Shown in pieces: positions 43,325 to 50,505 of a DNA stretch of 64,000 nt. Every line of letters begins with the position of its first letter. Within the stretch, counting starts at the first letter, position 1. This DNA is from Methanoregula sp. GTDB lineage: Archaea > Halobacteriota > Methanomicrobia > Methanomicrobiales > Methanospirillaceae. The DNA is taken from the NCBI GenBank assembly GCA_026625165.1, contig CP112999.1, positions 1,240,001 through 1,304,000 on the forward strand. The letters run 5' to 3'. The translations under genes were made by a program, and so were the position numbers. Below the pieces are notes generated by a model that saw nothing but the letters and a program-made list of their open reading frames with translations, made no database searches and was not told where the DNA came from.

Positions 43325-43645
43325 ATGGGACTGTTTGATTTTGGATTAAAGCCACCAACAAAAAAACAACGGAAGAAGCAAACTATTCGACAAAACCAAC
43401 GAAAAGGAAGGGCTGCTGAAGAACAAGCAATGATGCGGGATAATTTGATGGGCTATGAAACGGAAAGAACTGGGAGAGGACATGATTATAGAAGGAGGAA
43501 ACGGGATCCTTTAACTGGTCGAGTAATAAAATCTGAAGTCGTTGAAGTTAAATCAGGAAATGCAACGTTATCCCCTCTTCAGAAAAAAACAAAGAAAAAG
43601 AAAAGTAATTATCGAGTGGTTAGGGAAGACCCATTCTTTTTTTAA
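43325..43645 (+). CDS. Small PD-(D/E)xK nuclease-like basic protein
   Basis: 106 residues, very basic. RKGRAAEEQAMMRDNLMGYE, then TGRGHDYRRRKRDP and EVVEVKSGNATLSPLQKKTK give a Glu-containing first helix, an Asp, and the E-V-K strand of the PD-(D/E)xK nuclease superfamily. The tail KKKKSNYRVVREDPFFF resembles the end of resolvase-like nucleases. It is too short for a full restriction enzyme. Two tiny ORFs follow, and composition is AT-rich, unlike the core genes, so transfer is likely. Confidence 0.6.
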   Translation: MGLFDFGLKPPTKKQRKKQTIRQNQRKGRAAEEQAMMRDNLMGYETERTGRGHDYRRRKRDPLTGRVIKSEVVEVKSGNATLSPLQKKTKKKKSNYRVVREDPFFF

Positions 43646-43700
43646 ATTCAATATTTTTTGATGAGACAAAGTTTATCGGTTTGTATAGCGATTTCCAACT

Positions 43701-43832
43701 ATGCCATCATTTCTTGCGAAGGGAAAAAAGACCAAAACTAAGCGGCCTGTAAGTTTTACAACCTCAAGTGGAGAAGATGTGAGTTTTAAAGCGCGGCGAA
43801 AGCCCCAAAGGAGACATCGAGTCGAATTTTAA
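43701..43832 (+). CDS. Possible small basic protein, 43 residues
   Basis: An ATG at 43701 to a TAA at 43830-43832, encoding a Lys/Arg-rich peptide (MPSFLAKGKKTKTKRPVSF at the start, ARRKPQRRHRVEF at the end). It follows the nuclease-like gene by 55 bases. The composition looks like a real small basic protein but I recognise no homolog. Confidence 0.35.
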   Translation: MPSFLAKGKKTKTKRPVSFTTSSGEDVSFKARRKPQRRHRVEF

Positions 43833-43882
43833 CGGTTCTTTTTTGTAAATTTTAATGATGATTTTTAAGGGCTTTAAATTAC

Positions 43883-43984
43883 ATGAAAAAGAATGCGGAG
43901 AGCGATAGGCCGTTTACTTTGAATAAGCATGTCAGACAGAGGTTGGATCAATGGGAAATAATGGTTAGGGCAGAGATTGATTGA
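43883..43984 (+). CDS. Possible small ORF, 33 residues
   Basis: An ATG at 43883 opens a 33-residue frame (FTLNKHVRQRLDQWEIMVRA) ending at TGA 43982-43984. It could be one amphipathic helix. There is no ribosome site and no known family; low support. Confidence 0.25.
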   Translation: MKKNAESDRPFTLNKHVRQRLDQWEIMVRAEID

Positions 43985-44031
43985 GGTTTTGAGTATTTTC
44001 CAAATCGAATTATAAATAGTTGATTTTTGAT

Positions 44032-44610
44032 TTAAGATTTTGTATACTTCCTCAATTCCTCTTTTAATTCCGGAATTTGCTCTGCAGCTCGATTAATATT
44101 GTCTATCATATCTAGATAAATATCATCAATTATTCCTAATGCTTGTGTTCTTTCAAGATTATTTGATGTTGAATTTGTCAATATTATGGAATAATATCGA
44201 TTTACATCTTTTCTATCTGTTTCCGCTCTAGTAAGACGGTAATAAAATCTATGGAGTTTTTGGGATAAATTTGGCTCTAATTTTCCAATATCACCAGATT
44301 TTGAATAAAAAAGGCCGGTTTCAGGATAAAAAGGATCTATCTTCAATTTTGGCGGGCCCTCAAATTGCGTTGAATCACTATATACGGATACTTCATACAG
44401 TATTCCTGGTTCCAAAATTTCTATCTCATTTAAAAAACTATTAGCGATATTTCTATTTTCATTTAAAGAGGTTTGAGACCATTGAATTTGAAATGTAAAC
44501 CATGTTACTACAATAGAAACAACCGCACTAATGAGTATTAAAAGGAGTGGATACCACCACCTATCAGTTACATTTGTTTTTAAGGGCTCTTTTGGTTTTT
44601 TAAGGGTCAT
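44032..44610 (-). CDS. Membrane-anchored protein of unknown function
   Basis: 192 residues. A short cytoplasmic start (MTLKKPKEPLKTNVTDRWW) leads into one membrane helix (PLLLILISAVVSIVVTWFTF, about 20-41). An outer or inner domain rich in helices follows, with QKLHRFYYRLTRAETDRKDV and a charged C-terminus. The gene is AT-rich compared with the aromatic locus next to it. The family is not recognised; it probably belongs to the accessory island. Confidence 0.7.
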   Translation of the reverse strand: MTLKKPKEPLKTNVTDRWWYPLLLILISAVVSIVVTWFTFQIQWSQTSLNENRNIANSFLNEIEILEPGILYEVSVYSDSTQFEGPPKLKIDPFYPETGLFYSKSGDIGKLEPNLSQKLHRFYYRLTRAETDRKDVNRYYSIILTNSTSNNLERTQALGIIDDIYLDMIDNINRAAEQIPELKEELRKYTKS

Positions 44611-44732
44611 AGTTGAGGGTCATCAGATAAATAGTTATTTTCTTTTTAATCTCACATTAAATGTTCACTAATTATAATACCATTCTTAAAAGTAAAGAGT
44701 TCCAAAATCGTAGATAACTATAACCCAAAACA

Positions 44733-44762
44733 AGAGTGCGAGGGATTGGATTCGAACCTGCT
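44733..44762 (-). other. tRNA 3'-end-like fragment at the island border
   Basis: On the minus strand GAGCAGGTTCGAATCC is followed by AATCCCTCGCAC, resembling the T-arm and acceptor end of a tRNA. The T stem does not pair properly and there is no 5' half, so it is not a tRNA. It may be an attachment-site remnant. Confidence 0.35.
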
Positions 44763-44790
44763 CTTTCCCTTACCCCTCAAACCCACCCCA

Positions 44791-44799
44791 TTTATATAC
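44791..44799 (+). promoter_or_regulatory. TATA box of the aromatic operon
   Basis: ATTTATATA lies 24-32 bases before 44823, so transcription would start close to that point, about 240 bases before the first enzyme gene. This leaves a long leader containing the aromatic-rich ORF. Confidence 0.6.
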
Positions 44800-44847
44800 C
44801 CCTCCCGCCAACACTAATAACCATGCAGGACGAGTGCCACAGCATTC

Positions 44848-45000
44848 ATGAGGGTCTTTTCGCCCGTGAATGTCTTTATCTCTGAAAGCACAAGCCCCGT
44901 CCGTTGCATGAATAGCCACATTTCTGAAACGCCAACTGATACTACGACGTCTACGTCCGCGTATCGCTATTCTGGCTTTGGCTTTTATTTCTGGTATTAA
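44848..45000 (+). CDS. Aromatic-rich leader peptide of the aro operon
   Basis: The frame from ATG 44848 encodes 50 residues, or 30 if ATG 44908 is used; neither start has a Shine-Dalgarno sequence. The C-terminus reads YRYSGFGFYFWY followed by TAA at 44998-45000: four Tyr, three Phe and one Trp in the last twelve codons. The Ser/Thr-rich part before it has no apparent function. It sits 62 bases before the first gene of the Phe/Tyr/chorismate pathway. This is what a ribosome-stalling leader for aromatic amino acid control should look like. Function is inferred from content and position. Confidence 0.6.
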   Translation: MRVFSPVNVFISESTSPVRCMNSHISETPTDTTTSTSAYRYSGFGFYFWY

Positions 45001-45005
45001 GTAGA

Positions 45006-45049
45006 TCCCTTTTTCGTCTGCCGAAAAAAATTCTGCGATGAAAGGGGGA
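45006..45049 (+). promoter_or_regulatory. Alternative hairpins, one covering the ribosome binding site
   Basis: Two exclusive stems can form. In the first, TTTTTCG (45010-45016) pairs with CGAAAAA (45022-45028). In the second, TCCCTTTTTC (45006-45015) pairs with GAAAGGGGGA (45040-45049), ten pairs including G-U, which hides the GGGGGAGG ribosome site of the gene at 45063. The 5' arm starts six bases after the leader stop codon, within the footprint of a ribosome at the last codons. Confidence 0.55.
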
Positions 45050-45062
45050 GGTTGTTGTTGTT

Positions 45063-45854
45063 ATGAGAGGAAAAGAAATTCGTCTGGAACGGATAATGAA
45101 CCGCAATACGAAGAAGACCATCATCGTACCGATGGATCATGGGGTGAGTAACGGCCCGATCCCGGGCTTAATCGACATGTCGCAGACCGTGAACCTTGTC
45201 GCCGACGGCGGGGCGAACGCGGTGATCGGGCACATGGGCCTTGCGCTGCACGGCCATCGGCAGGGCGGCAGGGACATCGGGCTGATCCTGCACCTGTCGG
45301 CGAGCACGGCGCTCGGGCCCGACCCGAACGAGAAAGTGCTCGTCAATACGGTGCAGAACGCCCTGAAGATGGGCGCCGACGCGGTCTCGATGCACGTGAA
45401 CATCGGCGCGGAGTCGGAGGCCCGGATGCTCGTAGACCTCGGCGCTGTCTCGGTCGAGTGCATGGAGTGGGGCATGCCGCTCCTCGCGATGATGTACCCG
45501 AGAGGAAAGAAGATCAAGAACGAGAACGATGTGGAGCATGTCAAGCTCGCGGCGAGAGTCGCAGCCGAGCTCGGCGCAGATATCGTGAAAACCGTCTACA
45601 CGGGTGACCCGGACAGCTTCCGCGATGTGACCCGGGGGTGCCCGGTGCCGGTCGTGGTCGCAGGAGGTTCAAAGACGGATGACCGCACAACACTGGAATT
45701 GATCGAAGGGGCGATGGCCGGGGGCGCGGCAGGCATCTCGATCGGGAGAAACGCATTCCAGCATGCGACCCCGGACAAGTTCGTCAGGGCTGCGGCATGT
45801 ATCGTGCACCATGGCAAGGGCGTGGATGAAGCACTGGAAATCCTAAAGGTGTGA
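45063..45854 (+). CDS. ADTH synthase-like class I aldolase (first of two)
   Basis: 263 residues, a TIM-barrel aldolase of the archaeal FbaB/AroA' type. [53 protein letters not shown] (Schiff-base Lys) and [10 protein letters not shown] closely match 2-amino-3,7-dideoxy-D-threo-hept-6-ulosonate synthase as remembered from Methanocaldococcus MJ0400. That enzyme condenses aspartate semialdehyde with 6-deoxy-5-ketofructose phosphate, the archaeal entry to dehydroquinate. The ribosome site GGGGGAGG is 11 bases upstream, inside the regulatory hairpin. First enzyme gene of the operon. Confidence 0.85.
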   Translation: MRGKEIRLERIMNRNTKKTIIVPMDHGVSNGPIPGLIDMSQTVNLVADGGANAVIGHMGLALHGHRQGGRDIGLILHLSASTALGPDPNEKVLVNTVQNALKMGADAVSMHVNIGAESEARMLVDLGAVSVECMEWGMPLLAMMYPRGKKIKNENDVEHVKLAARVAAELGADIVKTVYTGDPDSFRDVTRGCPVPVVVAGGSKTDDRTTLELIEGAMAGGAAGISIGRNAFQHATPDKFVRAAACIVHHGKGVDEALEILKV

Positions 45855-45857
45855 AAA

Positions 45858-46643
45858 ATGATTGGAAAAGAGATCAGGATCGAACGGATCATGAACCGGA
45901 ACACCGGCCGGTCAGTCATCGTGCCGATGGACCACGGGTTCTCGATGGGACAGATTGAAGGACTTCTCGACATGACAAAGGTCATCTCGGACGTGAGCGA
46001 GGGCGGCGCAAACGCGATCGTCCTGCATAAAGGCCTCGTCAAGCGGGGCCACCGGAGAAAAGGCCGGGACATCGGGCTCATCATCCACCTCTCGGGATCC
46101 ACCTCGCTCAACCCTGACCCCAACGACAAGGTGCAGGTCTGCACTGTCGAAGAAGCGATCGCGCTCGGGGCCGATGCAGTATCGATCCATATCAACCTCG
46201 GCTCGCCAAACGAGTCCAAGATGCTGGAGATCGGCGCCAATGTCGCCAAGGAATGCAGCCGATGGGGCATGCCGCTTTTAACCATGATCTACCCAAGGGG
46301 AAAAGGGATTGACTCGTTCTCGCCCCAGTCTGTCGGGCATGCCGTCCGGGTGGCAGAAGAGCTGGGTGCAGACCTCATCAAGACCAACTACCCGGGTGAT
46401 CCCGAAGCATTCAGGAAGATCGTGAAGGCCTGCTCGGTCCCTGTCTTCATCGCAGGGGGCGAGAAGACCGGCGACCTGGAATCACTCAGGATCATCCGGG
46501 ACTCGGTAAAAGTCGGGGGAGCGGGTGTCTGCGTCGGCCGGAACGCCTTCCAGCGCGAAGACACGAAGTCCTTTGTACAAGCCCTCTGCCAGGTTGTCCA
46601 CGACGAGGTTGACCCGGAGAAAGCGCTGGGGAAGAAGAGATGA
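45858..46643 (+). CDS. ADTH synthase-like class I aldolase (second of two)
   Basis: 261 residues, a paralog of the gene just before it (three bases between stop and start). The motifs are VIVPMDHGFSMGQIEGLLDM, LLTMIYPRGKGID, DLIKTNYPGDPEAF (Schiff-base Lys) and PVFIAGGEKTG. One of the pair may make 6-deoxy-5-ketofructose 1-phosphate and the other use it, as with MJ1585 and MJ0400, but the sequences alone do not settle which. Its end overlaps the DHQ synthase start (ATGA). Confidence 0.82.
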   Translation: MIGKEIRIERIMNRNTGRSVIVPMDHGFSMGQIEGLLDMTKVISDVSEGGANAIVLHKGLVKRGHRRKGRDIGLIIHLSGSTSLNPDPNDKVQVCTVEEAIALGADAVSIHINLGSPNESKMLEIGANVAKECSRWGMPLLTMIYPRGKGIDSFSPQSVGHAVRVAEELGADLIKTNYPGDPEAFRKIVKACSVPVFIAGGEKTGDLESLRIIRDSVKVGGAGVCVGRNAFQREDTKSFVQALCQVVHDEVDPEKALGKKR

Positions 46644-47626
46644 AGCAGTTCTGGGTCGATATCCGCCCGTGGAACAAGGAGATTGCCACAACCGCAATAG
46701 AGAGCGGGGCGGACGCGGTCGTCGTCGATAAAGCAGCTGAGATAAAAAAACTGGGACGGATCACCACCATTGCACCGGACGGCGACCTGAAAATCGGCAC
46801 CGATGTAGCGGAATGCACCATCACGGACAAGGCAAGCGAGAACAGGGCAGCCGCAATAAAGGATAAAAAATTCATAATCGTCACAACGAGTGACTGGACG
46901 GTCATCCCGCTCGAAAACCTTGTCGCGCAGTCCGACCGTATCATCGCGAAGGTGAAGGATCCAAAAGAAGCCGAGCTCGCCCTCACCGTCCTTGAGCGGG
47001 GAGTGGCCGGCATCCTGCTTACAACAAAAGATCCGGCAATCATAAGGACAGTTGCGCAGCGGATCAAGGCAGCAACCAGGCAGGTCAACCTTATCCCCTT
47101 CACCGTAACGAAGATCACGCCGGTCGGCATGGGCGACCGGGTATGCGTGGACACCTGCTCGATGCTCGAGGACGGGCAGGGCATGCTGATGGGCAACACC
47201 TCGTCTGCAATGCTCCTGGTCCATGCCGAGACGCTGGAGAACCCGTACGTCGCACCAAGGCCGTTCCGGGTGAACGCCGGGGCAGTCCATGCCTACATCC
47301 TGATGCCGGACGGGAAGACGGCCTACCTCTCCGACATTGCGATCGGCGGTAACGTGCTTGTCTCCGGTGCGGACGGGAAAGCCCATACGGCAATTGTGGG
47401 CCGGACCAAGATCGAGCGCCGGCCGCTCCTGCTCGTGGAAGCGGAAGCAGAAGGTGCAAAGGTCAGCCTGATCCTCCAGAATGCCGAGACGATCCGGCTT
47501 GTGAAAGAAGACGGGAGCGCAGTCTCCGTTGTCCACCTTGCGCCGGGAGACAGGGTCATGGGATGCGCCCTTGAGGGAGGGAGGCATTTTGGCATCGCGG
47601 TCAAAGAGACCATCACCGAGAAGTGA
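46640..47626 (+). CDS. aroB': 3-dehydroquinate synthase II (archaeal type)
   Basis: 328 residues. FWVDIRPWNKEIATTAIESG opens the archaeal DHQ synthase II family (MJ1249 type); VGMGDRVCVDTCSMLEDGQG, MLMGNTSSAMLLVHAET and RPFRVNAGAVHAYILMPDGK are its conserved central blocks. It converts ADTH to 3-dehydroquinate with NAD+, by oxidative deamination and ring closure. It is not related to bacterial AroB. Translation is coupled to the aldolase before it by a four-base overlap. Confidence 0.92.
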   Translation: MKQFWVDIRPWNKEIATTAIESGADAVVVDKAAEIKKLGRITTIAPDGDLKIGTDVAECTITDKASENRAAAIKDKKFIIVTTSDWTVIPLENLVAQSDRIIAKVKDPKEAELALTVLERGVAGILLTTKDPAIIRTVAQRIKAATRQVNLIPFTVTKITPVGMGDRVCVDTCSMLEDGQGMLMGNTSSAMLLVHAETLENPYVAPRPFRVNAGAVHAYILMPDGKTAYLSDIAIGGNVLVSGADGKAHTAIVGRTKIERRPLLLVEAEAEGAKVSLILQNAETIRLVKEDGSAVSVVHLAPGDRVMGCALEGGRHFGIAVKETITEK

Positions 47627-47630
47627 GCGC

Positions 47631-48455
47631 GTGAAGGCGGGAATTATCGGCGGCACAGGGAAGATGGGCAGGCTCTTTGCCGAAGTCTTCAGGAGGGCAG
47701 GGTACGAAGTCATGGTCTCGGGGAGATCAACAGGGACTACGAGCCATAACATCGCAAAAGAGTGCGATATCATCATCGTGTCCGTACCTATCCGCGAGAC
47801 CGTGCAGGTCATCGAAAAGATCGCCCCCCTGCTGAAAAAAAGCCAGCTCATCTGCGATCTCACGTCGTTAAAAGCCGGCCCGGTCGCTGCGATGCTAAAA
47901 TCAAAGGCGGAAGTGATCGGGCTCCACCCGATGTTCGGGCCCACCGTGAACTCGCTCCGGCAGCAGACCATCATCGCATGCCCGGTGCGTGCAAAACCCG
48001 CATCCACAAAAGCCCTGCTGGCGGTATTCCGTGCGGAGGGCGCCGTCTGCACGATCACGACACCGGATGAGCACGACCGGATGATGGCTGTCGTCCAGGG
48101 GCTCACCCACTATGTCACGCTCTGCATGGCCGATACGATCCGCAGGCTCGGGATCGATATCGGTGTCACCAGAGCGTTCATGAGCCCGGTCTATGCGATC
48201 GAGCTCTCGCTTGTCGGGCGCCTGCTCTCGCAGGACCCTTCCTTGTACGGCAGCATCCTGCAGGAGAACCCGTTCGTGCCCGGGATGCTTGCTGCATGCA
48301 AGGATGCAGGCAGCGAACTTACTGAAGTCATCGCGTCAGGAGATCCTGACAGGTTCAACGCGTTCTTCTCCCGGAACACGCGCCACTTCGGCGATTACTG
48401 CGCAGAAGGCATGGTAACGACCGACGAAATGATCGAAAGGCTGGTGAACCGGTGA
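47631..48455 (+). CDS. tyrA: Prephenate dehydrogenase
   Basis: 274 residues from a GTG at 47631 (VKAGIIGGTGKMGRLFAEVF), placed four bases after the previous stop; an upstream in-frame ATG would lie inside the DHQ synthase gene. A Rossmann domain is followed by LHPMFGPTVNSLRQQTIIAC and the helical domain with GLTHYVTLCMADTIRRLGID. It oxidises prephenate to 4-hydroxyphenylpyruvate for tyrosine. No chorismate mutase or ACT domain is attached, so chorismate mutase must be encoded elsewhere. Confidence 0.9.
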   Translation: MKAGIIGGTGKMGRLFAEVFRRAGYEVMVSGRSTGTTSHNIAKECDIIIVSVPIRETVQVIEKIAPLLKKSQLICDLTSLKAGPVAAMLKSKAEVIGLHPMFGPTVNSLRQQTIIACPVRAKPASTKALLAVFRAEGAVCTITTPDEHDRMMAVVQGLTHYVTLCMADTIRRLGIDIGVTRAFMSPVYAIELSLVGRLLSQDPSLYGSILQENPFVPGMLAACKDAGSELTEVIASGDPDRFNAFFSRNTRHFGDYCAEGMVTTDEMIERLVNR

Positions 48456-49243
48456 TGACATTTGTGCTTGGCCCTGAAGGGACATTCTCCCACGAACTCG
48501 CGCTCCGGCTCAAAGTTGAGGATATCCGGCTGTTACCCACCATCCACCGCATCTTCGAAGCGGTCGGAAGGGGCGATGGCGACGGGATCGTCCCGATCGA
48601 AAACTCCGAGGCCGGCGGCGTGGGTGCGACACTCGACGGCCTGATCCAGCAGCCGGTCTCCATCACGGCCGAGATGTATATGCAAATCGACCACCACCTT
48701 GCCGCTTACGTGCCGCTGGAACGCGTAACGAAGGTCTATGTACACCCCCAGACCCATGAGCAGTGCAGCGAAGAGATTGAGCGGTGGGGAATTCCGGTCG
48801 TGCACACGAACAGCAACGCGGAGAGCGCTCTCAAGGTGCAGGAGGACAGGACAGCGGCCGCTATCGTATCGTCTTTTTCCCTTGCCTGCTACAGGCTGCC
48901 CGCGATACAGGAACACGTGCAGAACAATCCCGACAACATCACCCGGTTCGTACGGATCTCAAAAGACCCCTGCACCGACGAGCATGCCGCCAAATGCAGC
49001 ATCATCATCGACCCGAGCGCGGACCGGACCGGGCTCCTCCACGACCTGCTCGCGGTCTTTGCCGTAAAGAAGATTAACCTGACAAGGATCGAGTCCCGTC
49101 CCTCGAAGAGGGGGATCGGGAATTACGTATTCTTCCTCGACTACGCGATGTCGCCGGGATACAGGGATGCGATTACGTACCTGAAAACAATGACAACGAT
49201 AAAGGAGCTGGGCTGCTATACCAGAATTGAGGTGCCGGATTGA
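48455..49243 (+). CDS. pheA: Prephenate dehydratase
   Basis: 262 residues (a GTG one codon upstream is the other possible start). The catalytic domain has FVLGPEGTFSHELALRL, IVPIENSEAGGVGATLDGL and ITRFVRIS with the conserved Thr-Arg-Phe. The C-terminal ACT domain has LLHDLLAVFAVKKINLTRIE followed by SRPSKRGIGNYVFFLDY, the ESRP phenylalanine-sensing site. It makes phenylpyruvate and is probably inhibited by Phe. It overlaps the tyrA stop. Confidence 0.93.
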   Translation: MTFVLGPEGTFSHELALRLKVEDIRLLPTIHRIFEAVGRGDGDGIVPIENSEAGGVGATLDGLIQQPVSITAEMYMQIDHHLAAYVPLERVTKVYVHPQTHEQCSEEIERWGIPVVHTNSNAESALKVQEDRTAAAIVSSFSLACYRLPAIQEHVQNNPDNITRFVRISKDPCTDEHAAKCSIIIDPSADRTGLLHDLLAVFAVKKINLTRIESRPSKRGIGNYVFFLDYAMSPGYRDAITYLKTMTTIKELGCYTRIEVPD

Positions 49244-49245
49244 TC

Positions 49246-50505
49246 ATGACACCCTCCCGCGTGCAGGGAGTTGACGTAAAATTTTACGCCCCGCCTTCGA
49301 AGAGCTTCACGCACCGGGCGATGGTCATTGCAGCTTGTGCAAACGGCATGAGCATCCTTCGCAATCCTCTCGTTGCAGAGGATACGGATCTCACGGCGGG
49401 CGCACTGGAAGCACTCGGGGCACGGGTCCACCGGGGGCCCGGGCTGATCAGGATCGCCGGGTCAGACGGCCATTTTACCACAGGCGACCAAAAAAATCTC
49501 GACCTGCAGAACTCCGGCACAAGCCTGCGCCTGCTTGCCTCCCTTGCCCTGCTCTGCGATCAACCCGTTGTCCTGACCGGCAGCCCGCGGATGCAGGAGC
49601 GCCCGATCGGGCCGCTGGCTGATGCGATAAGCTCGCTCGGGGGGACGGTTGAATTTCCGGGCAGGCCCGGGTACCCGCCCATCCGGGTCAAAGGCCCGCT
49701 CAGGGGAGGAACGGCGACAATCGACGGGAGCATAAGCAGCCAGTTCATCTCATCCCTGCTCATTGTCGCACCCTACGCAGAGGAACCGGTGGAACTTGTT
49801 CTTCCGGTCCCCCCGGTGTCCGGTTCATACCTTGACCTGACCGTACATATCATGAAGGCATTCGGGGCGCGGGTGATTGCACAGGACCATACGGGGTTTT
49901 CTGTCAGCAACCGCAAGAGGTACCAGGCACGCACGTACGAGATCGAAGGCGACTATTCGTCCGCATCCTACTTTTTTGCCATCGCTGCAATCTGCGGCGG
50001 CAGGGTGACTGTTGAAAACCTCAACCCCTGCTCGGTGCAGGGCGACCGCCGGTTCCCTGAGCTGCTCCGCCGGATGGGCTGCTCTGTCAAGGAAGGGGCT
50101 GAATCCATTACTGTCGAAAGGACCGGACCGCTCTCCGGCATCGAGTGCGATATGTCATCGTCACCCGACACGGTCCAGACGCTCTGCATGGTCGCCGCAA
50201 TGGCCGATACCCCGACGACCGTCACCGGGATCAGTCATTTAAAGTATAAAGAGAGCGACCGTATCACCGGCACAGCCGGCCTGCTCAACAGTCTTGGGGG
50301 AGATGTGCGGGCAAATACCGATAAAATTACCATCAACCCGTCCCCGCTCCACGGGGGCGTCATCGACCCGGCAGGCGACCACCGGACTGCGATGAGCTTT
50401 GCGGTGCTCGGGCTTGGCATCGGAGGGATCACCATAGAACATGCAGAATGCACAAACAAATCGTTCCCCGGTTTCTGGGACGCGCTTAAAGGAGCGGGAC
50501 TATGA
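49246..50505 (+). CDS. aroA: EPSP synthase (3-phosphoshikimate 1-carboxyvinyltransferase)
   Basis: 419 residues from the ATG at 49246. YAPPSKSFTHRAMVIAACAN holds the phosphate-binding Lys-Ser, LQNSGTSLRLLASLALLC is the NAGT-like loop, and SHLKYKESDRITGTAGLLNS is the second signature. The enzyme transfers enolpyruvyl from PEP to shikimate 3-phosphate. It starts just after the pheA stop and its own last four bases overlap the next gene. Confidence 0.94.
   Translation: MTPSRVQGVDVKFYAPPSKSFTHRAMVIAACANGMSILRNPLVAEDTDLTAGALEALGARVHRGPGLIRIAGSDGHFTTGDQKNLDLQNSGTSLRLLASLALLCDQPVVLTGSPRMQERPIGPLADAISSLGGTVEFPGRPGYPPIRVKGPLRGGTATIDGSISSQFISSLLIVAPYAEEPVELVLPVPPVSGSYLDLTVHIMKAFGARVIAQDHTGFSVSNRKRYQARTYEIEGDYSSASYFFAIAAICGGRVTVENLNPCSVQGDRRFPELLRRMGCSVKEGAESITVERTGPLSGIECDMSSSPDTVQTLCMVAAMADTPTTVTGISHLKYKESDRITGTAGLLNSLGGDVRANTDKITINPSPLHGGVIDPAGDHRTAMSFAVLGLGIGGITIEHAECTNKSFPGFWDALKGAGL

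Noticed and set aside
44733-44762. Complete tRNA gene
   Set aside because: Only the 3' part is tRNA-like, the T stem does not pair and there is no 5' half.
44823-44885. A 20-codon leaderless ORF starting at the predicted transcript start
   Set aside because: It has no aromatic enrichment and lies in another frame; kept only as a possible first translated ORF of the leader.
47529-47630. Upstream ATG start for prephenate dehydrogenase
   Set aside because: It adds 34 unnatural residues encoded inside the DHQ synthase gene; the GTG at 47631 begins right at the Rossmann fold.
46388-48106. A 572-codon open frame on the minus strand opposite the aromatic genes
   Set aside because: It lies fully antisense to four well-supported enzymes and its open length follows from their codon use; its composition is not that of a real protein.
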